Below, piece after piece: positions 1-5,140 of a DNA stretch of 5,495 nucleotides. The position numbers and the translations under genes are program-made. Source of the DNA: Eggerthellaceae bacterium. Lineage in GTDB: Bacteria; Actinomycetota; Coriobacteriia; Coriobacteriales; Eggerthellaceae. Each line of letters starts with the position of its first letter. The first letter of the stretch is position 1. Location of the stretch: NCBI GenBank assembly GCA_017960005.1, contig JAGCZM010000170.1, positions 1 through 5,495 on the forward strand, given 5' to 3'. Under the pieces are notes generated by a model. The model saw only the letters and a list, made by a program, of their open reading frames with translations, ran no database searches and was not told the origin of the DNA.

Positions 1-122
1 AGTTTTTTCTTCAAAGCCACGGCTCCCATCGAGCCGTCAAACAAAAGCATCTTCTTTTGCGTGAGCGCGCGATAGAGCTTTTCTGTGGTGCATACACGTC
101 CGTTTTCCAAAACATAACCCAT
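1..122 (-). CDS. Probable homocysteine S-methyltransferase domain protein (MetH-like), N-terminal fragment
   Basis: Only the first 40 codons are in the window; the gene continues past base 1. The fragment reads without a stop and contains MLLFDGSMGAVALKKK at about residues 25-40. This resembles the start of the homocysteine-binding barrel of cobalamin-dependent methionine synthase and related homocysteine methyltransferases, where a DGxMGT-type loop follows a hydrophobic strand. Here the last position is Ala (GSMGA) instead of the usual Thr. If right, the enzyme transfers a methyl group to homocysteine to make methionine in the cytoplasm. I chose the ATG at 122 because AGAGG lies 9 bases upstream. 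An in-frame ATG at 149 would add nine residues but has no ribosome binding site. It diverges from the flavoprotein gene. With so little sequence the family call is tentative. Confidence 0.5.
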   Translation of the reverse strand, partial: MGYVLENGRVCTTEKLYRALTQKKMLLFDGSMGAVALKKK

Positions 123-167
123 TTCCAAAAACCTCTTTTCGGGATGCATGGCGATATATCGGCTGCC

Positions 168-173
168 ATTATA
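168..173 (-). promoter_or_regulatory. -10 element (TATAAT) for the leftward MetH-like gene
   Basis: A perfect TATAAT on the minus strand would start transcription near base 160. That gives a leader of about 38 bases containing the AGAGG ribosome binding site of the ATG at 122. No good -35 hexamer is seen 16-18 bases upstream. A weaker TAGAAT on the plus strand (187-192) could serve the divergent flavoprotein gene, also without a clear -35. Confidence 0.4.
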
Positions 174-262
174 ATTCGTGCTGCCTTAGAATACGTTTAT
201 CACACACATTGTCGTTCGCGATTCGCAAGCGGTCGGCACGTTTTTCAAGGGTTGTGATTCAT

Positions 263-880
263 ATGAAAGTATTGTTCATTTGCGGAAGTCCCCATAAACA
301 CGGAAACACCCGCGTGGCCGTCGACGAGATGATTTCGGTATTCAAGGGATACGATGTGGAAACCGAAGTCGTATATGTCGGCGGCAAAGAGGTACGCGGA
401 TGCATGGGTTGCGGTTCATGCGTCAATCTCGGCAAATGCGTCATAAACGACGATGTTAACGTTTTGGCCGAAAAATTCTCCCAAGCCGACGGTTTGGTAT
501 TGGCATCCCCGGTGTATTACGCGTCCGCCAACGGTGCATTGATTGCCTGTTTGGATCGGCTGTTTTACAGCGCGGGGTTCGATACCCGCATGAAGGTTGG
601 CGCAAGCATCGTGGTGGCACGCCGCGGCGGGTGTTCGGCAACGTTTGATCAACTCAACAAGTATTTCTCGATAAGCGGCATGCCGATCGCTCCGAGCCAG
701 TATTGGAACCTCATCCACGGTGCCGCTGCAGGCGAGGCCGCTTATGACGGAGAGGGCCTGCAGACCATGCGCACCCTTGCTCACAACATGGTGTTCATGA
801 TGAGGGGTATCGCTCTTGCCAAGGAAAAATACGGTCTTCCCGCAGTCGAAGAACGTATCGCCACCAACTTCATCAGATAG
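263..880 (+). CDS. Iron-sulfur flavoprotein (Isf-like), NADPH-dependent FMN reductase/flavodoxin family
   Basis: The 205-residue product is a full-length flavodoxin-fold protein, probably a cytoplasmic electron carrier or reductase. It opens with strand MKVLFI and the FMN phosphate loop GSPHKHGNT (residues 8-16). A compact cysteine motif C47-x2-C50-x2-C53-x5-C59 follows, the spacing known for the [4Fe-4S] site of Methanosarcina-type iron-sulfur flavoproteins. SPVYY at 82-86 is the typical flavin-contact segment. The C-terminal half (ATFDQLNKYF, then a GLQTMRTLAHNM segment, ending in TNFIR) matches the usual pattern of this subfamily. The ATG at 263 is chosen because it begins directly at the beta-1 strand and AAGGG lies 11 bases upstream; the frame stays open to 209 but that extension looks non-coding. 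It is followed after 7 bases by the aldo/keto reductase gene, so the two are probably co-transcribed. The physiological electron donor and acceptor cannot be read from sequence. Confidence 0.88.
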   Translation: MKVLFICGSPHKHGNTRVAVDEMISVFKGYDVETEVVYVGGKEVRGCMGCGSCVNLGKCVINDDVNVLAEKFSQADGLVLASPVYYASANGALIACLDRLFYSAGFDTRMKVGASIVVARRGGCSATFDQLNKYFSISGMPIAPSQYWNLIHGAAAGEAAYDGEGLQTMRTLAHNMVFMMRGIALAKEKYGLPAVEERIATNFIR

Positions 881-887
881 GGTTTTC

Positions 888-2012
888 ATGAGCGATTATC
901 CGGGTAAGGAGACATTCAAGCTGGGGTTCGGGTATATGCGCTTGCCCCATCTTGCCGACGGATCAAACGACATCAAGCAGATATACGAGATGGTCGATTT
1001 GTTTATGGAGGCGGGCGGCACGTATTTCGATACGGCGTATGTATATGACGGAGGACGTTCGGAAGAGGCACTCAAAGCATCCCTTATCGACCGTTATCCG
1101 CGCAGTTCCTACACCGTTTGCACCAAGATGAACGCCTGGCTCGGCAAACCAAGCGAACAGCAAACCAAGCGACAGCTCGAGATCAGTCTCAAGCGCACCG
1201 GATTGACGTATTTCGACTACTACCTGCTCCATGCGCTTCAGCCCGGCAATTGGAAGCTTTATGACGAATACGGGCTTTGGGACTATGTGGCCGAACAAAA
1301 GCAAAAAGGCATTCTCAAAAACATCGGGTTTTCTTACCATGCCGACCCCGAGCTGCTCGATAAGCTTTTGACCAGGCATCCCGAGGTGGATTTCATACAG
1401 CTTCAAATCAATTACGCCGACTGGGACAATCCCGGGGTGGAGGCGCGCGCCAACTACGAAGTCGCCATGAAGCACAACGTCCCCATCACCGTTATGGAGC
1501 CGGTCAAGGGAGGAGCGCTGGCAAATCCCATCAACGAGGTCAAAGCGATATTCGATTCGGCAAATGAAAATGCTTCCTATGCCTCATGGGCAATCCGTTA
1601 TGCCGCCTCGCTCGATAAGGTTATAACGGTACTTTCCGGTATGTCGAGCATCGATCAGATGAAGGACAACCTAAGCTACATGAGGGATTTCAAGGCATTG
1701 TCGGGAAAAGAGCGTGAAGTCATCAAGCGTGCGCAGCTTGCGCTGGCAAAGGACAAATCGATTCCCTGCACGGGATGTCGATATTGCGTCGCCGATTGTC
1801 CGAGCAACATACCCATTCCCGACATCATCGCTTTGAGAAACGCATACGCATTCGATATCGATTTGAGCGATGCCAAGAAGGAGTATGAGCGGATAACTTC
1901 CGGCAAAGGCAAGGCTTCGCAGTGTGTTTTCTGTCACAAATGCGCACATACCTGCCCGCAACATCTCGGGGTTCCCAAGATCATGCGCGAATGTTCCATT
2001 GCTTTTGAGTGA
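888..2012 (+). CDS. Aldo/keto reductase with C-terminal double [4Fe-4S] ferredoxin-like domain
   Basis: The 374-residue product joins an aldo/keto reductase barrel (about 1-280) to a ferredoxin-like tail (about 290-374), the architecture of the predicted oxidoreductases in COG1453. The barrel begins with the GFGYMRLP signature and keeps the catalytic tetrad: D48 and Y53 (FDTAYVYDGG), K80 (CTKMN) and H115 (YYLLH). The tail has two CxxCxxCxxxCP motifs, at C294/C297/C300/C304 and C346/C349/C352/C356, each expected to bind one [4Fe-4S] cluster. No signal peptide or membrane segment is seen, so it should act in the cytoplasm. The ATG at 888 gives MSDYPGKE and has AGGG five bases upstream, overlapping the stop of the flavoprotein gene region; an open-frame extension to 816 overlaps that gene and is unlikely. 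The real substrate is unknown. The clusters suggest it exchanges electrons with a partner such as the adjacent flavoprotein, in addition to NAD(P)H. Confidence 0.9.
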   Translation: MSDYPGKETFKLGFGYMRLPHLADGSNDIKQIYEMVDLFMEAGGTYFDTAYVYDGGRSEEALKASLIDRYPRSSYTVCTKMNAWLGKPSEQQTKRQLEISLKRTGLTYFDYYLLHALQPGNWKLYDEYGLWDYVAEQKQKGILKNIGFSYHADPELLDKLLTRHPEVDFIQLQINYADWDNPGVEARANYEVAMKHNVPITVMEPVKGGALANPINEVKAIFDSANENASYASWAIRYAASLDKVITVLSGMSSIDQMKDNLSYMRDFKALSGKEREVIKRAQLALAKDKSIPCTGCRYCVADCPSNIPIPDIIALRNAYAFDIDLSDAKKEYERITSGKGKASQCVFCHKCAHTCPQHLGVPKIMRECSIAFE

Positions 2013-2017
2013 AAAAA

Positions 2018-2092
2018 TGGTGCCGGCGGCAGGATTTGAACCCGCAACCCACTGATTACAAATCAGTTGCTCTACCGTTGAGCCACGCCGGC
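2018..2092 (-). tRNA. tRNA-Thr (anticodon UGU), CCA encoded
   Basis: The minus strand folds as a complete cloverleaf. The acceptor stem GCCGGCG/CGCCGGC is perfect over 7 bp, and the D stem GCTC/GAGC has a 7-base loop. The anticodon stem ACTGA/TCAGT encloses loop TTTGTAA, with anticodon TGT at 2058-2060. The variable loop is five bases. The T stem GCGGG/CCTGC has one G-U pair and loop TTCAAAT. Discriminator A at 2021 is followed by a genomic CCA (2018-2020) and then a run of six T (2017-2012), which may help end transcription. It should decode ACA and, by wobble, other threonine codons. It converges on the aldo/keto reductase gene, 5 bases away. Confidence 0.97.
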
Positions 2093-2102
2093 ATTTTGTC
2101 GG

Positions 2103-2115
2103 GTAAACCGTTTAC
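2103..2115. promoter_or_regulatory. 13-base dyad GTAAACCGTTTAC in the tRNA/sdaA divergent region
   Basis: The arms GTAAAC and GTTTAC are perfect inverted repeats around one central C. The AAAnCG...T..WC core partly resembles LacI/CcpA-type operators, but the outer bases do not fit the cre consensus. It lies in the leader of the tRNA transcript and about 100 bases before the serine dehydratase start. It could be an operator or a leader hairpin; no regulator gene is nearby to decide. Confidence 0.3.
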
Positions 2116-2148
2116 GTCATGTGCGGTTTTATCGAAAGATGCGTGCGG

Positions 2149-2155
2149 TATTATA
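2149..2155. promoter_or_regulatory. Overlapping divergent -10 motifs between tRNA-Thr and sdaA
   Basis: The minus strand reads TATAAT at 2155-2150, which suits transcription of the tRNA with a 5' leader of about 50 bases. The plus strand reads TATTAT at 2149-2154, which would start the serine dehydratase message near 2161. The two share most of their bases. Neither has a convincing -35; TTTTAT at 2127-2132 is the best plus-strand candidate. Confidence 0.35.
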
Positions 2156-2216
2156 GCTCAAAACAAATTGGGGTATACACCTTTGTCGGGGTTACGGGAA
2201 AGGACAAAAACAGACT

Positions 2217-3872
2217 ATGTCATCGCAGGTTTCGATAAGGGATATAGTCGGGCCGATTATGGTCGGCCCCTCAAGTTCTCATACCGCCGGAGCGTTGGCT
2301 TTGGCCTCCATGGCAAGGCGTCTTGTCTATCACAACCCCCAATCGGTGACTTTTACCTTATACGGTTCTTTCGCGCATACCTATCGCGGGCACGGTACCG
2401 ACAGAGCCCTTGTCGCGGGTATGCTGGGACTGTCGGTGGACGATTTGCGCGTCCGCGACAGCCTCAAACTCGCCGAAGAAGCCGGGCTCAAGGTCGAGTT
2501 TATCGTCAAGCCCGATGAGGCATGCGATCATCCCAACACGGTCGACATCCATATCGTGCGTCACAACGGTTTGCCGATGGATGTGCGCGGCATCAGCGTC
2601 GGCGGTGGTGCTGCGGTCATCACCCGCATCAACGGCGAAGCGGTGGAAATCACCGGCAAATACAACAGCGTGCTGGTGGAACAAACCGACCATGCCGGTG
2701 TTTTGGCACGCATCGCCAAGGTGTTTTCGGATGCGGGGATAAACATCGCGACATTAAACATGTATCGTCACAGCAGAGGCGGGCGTGCCTTTACGCTGCT
2801 TGATACCGATGAGATGTTAAACGACGACATCCGCGTTGCGCTGGAAGCGATTCCCAACGTGCATCGTGCAAGCATCCTTCCCGCACTCGATGTCAGCGGC
2901 GGTATCGGTTCGGTGGAAAAAGATTATCTGCACACCGTGACATTGAGCGATGAGCAGACGGAGCGCGCCTGCGAAGAGTTTGCCTGCTACGATTTTTCTT
3001 CAGCGCACGAGCTTTTGCATCTGTGCGACAAATACGGCATCTCGATAGGAGAGGCTTTCTTAGAAAGAGACCATTATCTGCATCTTTGTCAGGGTACGGA
3101 TTTCGAGGCGGAAGGGTATCTCAGAAAAGTCCTCGAGATCATGAATGAAAGCGCCATGACTCCTTTGGAAAATCCCATGCCGAGCATGGGAGGACTGCTC
3201 GGCAAAGAAGCCGGTTCTTTGCGCCTCATGCATAAGCAAAACAAAGGAATATTCAACGACACGCTTTTGGGGCGGGCGACCACCTACGCCTGCGCCGTTC
3301 TCGAGACCAATGCCACGATGGGCCGAATCGTTGCCGCTCCCACCGCGGGTTCCGCGGGAGTTTTGCCCGCCGTCTTGCTTTCTTTGAAACAGGAAAAGAA
3401 TTTCGGCGACAAGGAGTTGATCTCGGCGCTTGCCAATGCCGCCGCCATCGGATATCTCGTTGCAGTCAATGCCTGTGTGTCGGGTGCGCAGGGAGGATGC
3501 CAAGCCGAGGTCGGCACCGCGGCTGCCATGGCCGCTTCCGCTGCAGCACAGCTTTACGGGGCAAGCCCTTACGAATGTCTGTGTGCCGCATCCAACGCTC
3601 TTACCAATTGTCTGGGTCTGGTATGCGATCCCGTCGGCGGTTTGGTTGAGGTTCCCTGCCAAAAACGAAACGCCGCGGCCGCCGCAAACGCCCTTGTGAG
3701 TGCCGAGATAGCCTTGGCCGGTATCGACAACCTGGTGGATTTCGATGAAACGGTTCAGGCGATGGATCGCATCGGCAAGCAGATGCCCGTTTCTCTTCGC
3801 GAAACCGCTCTCGGCGGTATCGCCGCCACTCCTTCGGCCTGCGCTTATTGCGAGAGTCGTCGCGCCGATTAA
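2217..3872 (+). CDS. sdaA: Single-chain iron-sulfur L-serine dehydratase (fused beta-ACT-alpha)
   Basis: The 551-residue enzyme should convert L-serine to pyruvate and ammonia in the cytoplasm using a [4Fe-4S] cluster. The beta segment (about 1-145) carries GPSSSHTAGA (17-26) and RGHGTD (57-62). An ACT domain (about 150-222) begins at SVLVEQTDHAGVLARIAK. The alpha segment (about 255-540) has APTAGSAGVLPAVLL and the cysteines expected to hold the cluster: C428 (GGCQAEVG), C470 (LVCDPVGG) and C481 (VEVPCQKRN). C420 is an extra nearby cysteine. In many Firmicutes these are two proteins, SdaAB with ACT plus SdaAA; here they are one chain joined by a linker of about 30 residues. That makes it longer than the roughly 450-residue single-chain E. 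coli type. It ends with an unusual CAYC (C542, C545). The ATG at 2217 has AAAGGA 12 bases upstream, and domain homology begins almost at once. The stop overlaps the stop of the convergent comF gene. Confidence 0.95.
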   Translation: MSSQVSIRDIVGPIMVGPSSSHTAGALALASMARRLVYHNPQSVTFTLYGSFAHTYRGHGTDRALVAGMLGLSVDDLRVRDSLKLAEEAGLKVEFIVKPDEACDHPNTVDIHIVRHNGLPMDVRGISVGGGAAVITRINGEAVEITGKYNSVLVEQTDHAGVLARIAKVFSDAGINIATLNMYRHSRGGRAFTLLDTDEMLNDDIRVALEAIPNVHRASILPALDVSGGIGSVEKDYLHTVTLSDEQTERACEEFACYDFSSAHELLHLCDKYGISIGEAFLERDHYLHLCQGTDFEAEGYLRKVLEIMNESAMTPLENPMPSMGGLLGKEAGSLRLMHKQNKGIFNDTLLGRATTYACAVLETNATMGRIVAAPTAGSAGVLPAVLLSLKQEKNFGDKELISALANAAAIGYLVAVNACVSGAQGGCQAEVGTAAAMAASAAAQLYGASPYECLCAASNALTNCLGLVCDPVGGLVEVPCQKRNAAAAANALVSAEIALAGIDNLVDFDETVQAMDRIGKQMPVSLRETALGGIAATPSACAYCESRRAD

Positions 3873-4657
3873 CGCACATCCATTCCGCGTGCGCAGCAAA
3901 GCACGTGTATGTGTTTTGCTCCCGCGTTCTTCAACGCAATCGATGCCGCAAACATCGTGGAACCGGTCGTATACACGTCATCGATGATGAGTATCGATTC
4001 GGGAAGCTTTATTTGTTTTGTATCCTCTTTGAGATGTATGGATCGCATCGCGTTTTCGAAACGTTCCTTTTTGTTGAGCAGGCGCTGATCTTTCGAGACA
4101 GGTTGTTCGAACAGATGCAGACAACGTATTCCCGAGGCATCCGAGATGTGTTTTGCGAGAAGTTTCGCATGATCGAATCCGCGTCGTTGCAGGGCGTCGC
4201 GGGATGCTGGCACATACGTTAGAGCCCCGCTTTTCCCAAGGGATGCGGCAAGGTGGGGTTCGAGATACGAAAGCATCATTTTTGCCAGAACCTCGCCCAT
4301 GCGCATCTCTCCGCCGTCTTTGTAGGCAACTATCATCCGAAACACATCATCGGTAAGTGCAAGTGCTTGCGCCGCATCATCAAACGGAAGCTTCGAAATC
4401 TCGAAACCGCGCAAAGCCGTTGCGTTGCACTCGGTGCACTGCATCGCGCACATCGGCGCTCCGCATGAAGAGCAAGCCCGCCATCTGTCTATGAAGGGAA
4501 GCTCTTGCATGCAATCTTTGCAAAGTATTTCTCCGGGTTTGTCGCATATAACGCAGGTGGTGGGCCACAAAAGCTCGGGGATTGCTTTGGCGACATGTTT
4601 TGCGGCATCCGCGATTTCGGAAAGAGCGGGGTAGAGTATGCGACTTTCGAACTCCAT
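3869..4657 (-). CDS. comF: ComF family protein (zinc-ribbon plus phosphoribosyltransferase domain)
   Basis: Read from the ATG at 4657 the product has 262 residues. The first third is a cysteine-rich metal-binding region: CVIC, CKDC, CSSC and C...CTEC pairs, at about 35-77 from that start. The rest is a type I phosphoribosyltransferase fold with VAYKDGG, the family's RRGFDHA segment, and the PRPP loop ILIIDDVYTTGST at about 222-234, with the paired aspartates. ComF proteins act in DNA uptake during natural transformation in several bacteria and are often misannotated as amidophosphoribosyltransferases; whether this host is competent cannot be told from one gene. The start is uncertain: an in-frame TTG at 4678 would add seven residues, and neither start has a recognisable ribosome binding site. 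It is convergent with sdaA, sharing a 4-base stop overlap. No other competence gene is in view. Confidence 0.9.
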   Translation of the reverse strand: MEFESRILYPALSEIADAAKHVAKAIPELLWPTTCVICDKPGEILCKDCMQELPFIDRWRACSSCGAPMCAMQCTECNATALRGFEISKLPFDDAAQALALTDDVFRMIVAYKDGGEMRMGEVLAKMMLSYLEPHLAASLGKSGALTYVPASRDALQRRGFDHAKLLAKHISDASGIRCLHLFEQPVSKDQRLLNKKERFENAMRSIHLKEDTKQIKLPESILIIDDVYTTGSTMFAASIALKNAGAKHIHVLCCARGMDVR

Positions 4658-4739
4658 GGTTTGTATGATGGGGCTCAATTCAATCGGTTAGGTTTCAAAA
4701 CAGGTTCAAATCATGAGCGTATCCGTCCATCTGCTAAAC

Positions 4740-4907
4740 TGATACCGCGCTTTCCGGGGGTCTGTAGTTGCGGTAAGGATGCACTTCGAAGGTATCCTTC
4801 CCAAGTCCATGGCAGACGCGGTCAAAAGGATCCACGTAATCCGAGTGATTGTTCGCTTCGGGGAGCACGGCGCGTTCTAGAAGTAATTCGCACCGTCTGA
4901 GGTATCA
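4740..4907. repeat. Nested inverted repeats closed by TGATACC/GGTATCA
   Basis: The outer arms are TGATACC (4740-4746) and GGTATCA (4901-4907). Inside are GTCTG (4760-4764) with CAGAC (4813-4817), enclosing AAGGAT (4775-4780) with ATCCTT (4794-4799), which itself flanks CTTCGAAG. A further pair is ACGGCGCG (4867-4874) with CGCACCGT (4889-4896); its one mismatch is C-A on the plus strand but a U-G wobble on the minus strand, so RNA pairing favours a leftward transcript. The arrangement could be a structured RNA, a comF leader or an eroded repeat. No known RNA family was recognised. Confidence 0.35.
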
Positions 4908-4909
4908 AA

Positions 4910-4950
4910 CGCCCGATGGGGTGTTTCGCAAACGGATTTTGCGACGGGCG
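4910..4950. repeat. Two-tier hairpin: CGCCCG/CGGGCG enclosing TCGCAAA/TTTGCGA
   Basis: The inner stem TCGCAAA (4926-4932) and TTTGCGA (4938-4944) is perfect over 7 bp with a 5-base loop. It is enclosed by CGCCCG (4910-4915) and CGGGCG (4945-4950), perfect over 6 bp. On the plus strand the 3' sides of the two stems abut without a gap, so they could stack. There is no following T run, so it does not look like a simple terminator. Copies of GTATCAAA lie just outside it on both sides. Confidence 0.45.
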
Positions 4951-5036
4951 AGAGGGTGGCGTATCAAAGCAAAGCCCCTGTGCGTGAGTGTGGGGTCGAA
5001 AACTAGGTCAGCCGCGGAAAGCGCAAACCCATATGC

Positions 5037-5063
5037 AAAACCCATGCGTTAACGTGGGGTTTT
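5037..5063. terminator. Terminator-like hairpin with A-tract and T-tract
   Basis: AAAACCCATG (5037-5046) pairs with the segment 5053-5063, ending GGGTTTT, around a 6-base loop CGTTAA. One G is bulged and one pair is G-U. The A-rich and T-rich ends make it look like a two-way intrinsic terminator just upstream of the solute-binding-protein promoter, where it would shield that gene from read-through. The T tract is only four long, so activity is uncertain. Confidence 0.35.
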
Positions 5064-5075
5064 GGTTCGCGAACC
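5064..5075. promoter_or_regulatory. 12-base perfect palindrome GGTTCGCGAACC, possible operator
   Basis: The palindrome ends one base before the expected -35 position of the downstream promoter, a common place for a repressor or activator site. It is followed by TTTT, so a short hairpin terminator is an alternative reading. The half-site order (GTTC then GAAC) is the reverse of the actinobacterial/Bacillus LexA box, so LexA is not supported. Confidence 0.4.
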
Positions 5076-5076
5076 T

Positions 5077-5105
5077 TTTAATCGTTTGGGGTTTGCGTTT
5101 ATAAT
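5077..5105 (+). promoter_or_regulatory. Promoter of the solute-binding protein gene
   Basis: A perfect TATAAT lies at 5100-5105. At 17 bases upstream, TTTAAT (5077-5082) is a weak -35, matching only half of TTGACA. Transcription would start near 5112, leaving a leader of about 29 bases. That is too short for a riboswitch, so control is more likely by a protein, perhaps at the adjacent palindrome. Confidence 0.55.
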
Positions 5106-5140
5106 GAAGCGTTACCACAAAAACGTTGTCGGAGGAATTC

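Larger units (their letters stand above)
4679..5036. other. Intergenic region without a convincing gene, rich in inverted repeats
   Basis: I find no open frame here with both a ribosome binding site and a recognisable protein. Plus-strand frames reaching 4900 and 5052 lack usable starts and look like noise. I also looked for tmRNA, RNase P RNA, SRP RNA and 6S RNA hallmarks and saw none. What stands out is the density of dyads, listed separately, and two copies of GTATCAAA (4902-4909 and 4961-4968). No clear comF promoter was found in this stretch. Confidence 0.6.
4734..5045 (-). other. Minus-strand open frame interrupted by one TGA; possible gene remnant upstream of comF
   Basis: From an ATG at 5045 a frame runs 46 codons to a TGA (4907-4905), then 56 more codons to a TAG (4736-4734). 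It sits 76 bases upstream of the comF ATG on the same strand. The second part contains protein-like stretches such as SDYVDPFDRVCHGLGKDTF and EVHPYRNYRPPESAVSV. There is no ribosome binding site before the ATG, no start codon soon after the TGA except a GTG, and I recognise no family. One stop in about a hundred codons can happen by chance, and the same bases form several dyads, so structured non-coding DNA is at least as likely as a pseudogene. Confidence 0.2.

Noticed and set aside
416..889. A 157-codon minus-strand open frame opposite the flavoprotein
   Set aside because: The opposite strand codes a confidently identified iron-sulfur flavoprotein. The antisense translation resembles no family.
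2018..2092. tRNA 3' end as an integration site for a mobile element
   Set aside because: The 3' side runs straight into the reductase gene, with no integrase and no repeated tRNA fragment elsewhere in the window.
2009..2518. A plus-strand open frame running through the tRNA into sdaA
   Set aside because: Its start is made of antisense tRNA sequence, a common false ORF, and the rest is out of frame with sdaA.
3060..3899. A 279-codon minus-strand open frame opposite the serine dehydratase
   Set aside because: It lies opposite clear, conserved sdaA coding sequence, gives a low-complexity Gly/Arg/Thr-rich translation with no recognisable domain, and overlaps the comF 3' end. It is a shadow frame.
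4860..4907. Selenocysteine decoding at the TGA in the frame upstream of comF
   Set aside because: A stem follows at a suitable distance, but its 14-base loop starts with AA instead of containing an early G, there is no known selenoprotein motif around the codon, and the frame itself may not be coding.
4505..5052. Two plus-strand open frames (to 4900 and to 5052) in and after the comF 5' region
   Set aside because: The first overlaps real comF coding sequence. The second starts at a TTG without a ribosome binding site and is Arg/Ser-rich without a family. Neither is supported as a gene.
4680..5063. Known housekeeping RNA (tmRNA, RNase P RNA, SRP RNA or 6S RNA)
   Set aside because: I looked for the tmRNA tag reading frame and CCA end, the RNase P GAGGAAAGTCC block and the SRP GGAAGCAGC loop and found none. 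6S cannot be excluded by eye, but nothing positive supports it.
5064..5075. LexA (SOS) box
   Set aside because: LexA boxes of this group read GAAC-N4-GTTC. The palindrome here has the half-sites in the opposite order with a 2-base centre.
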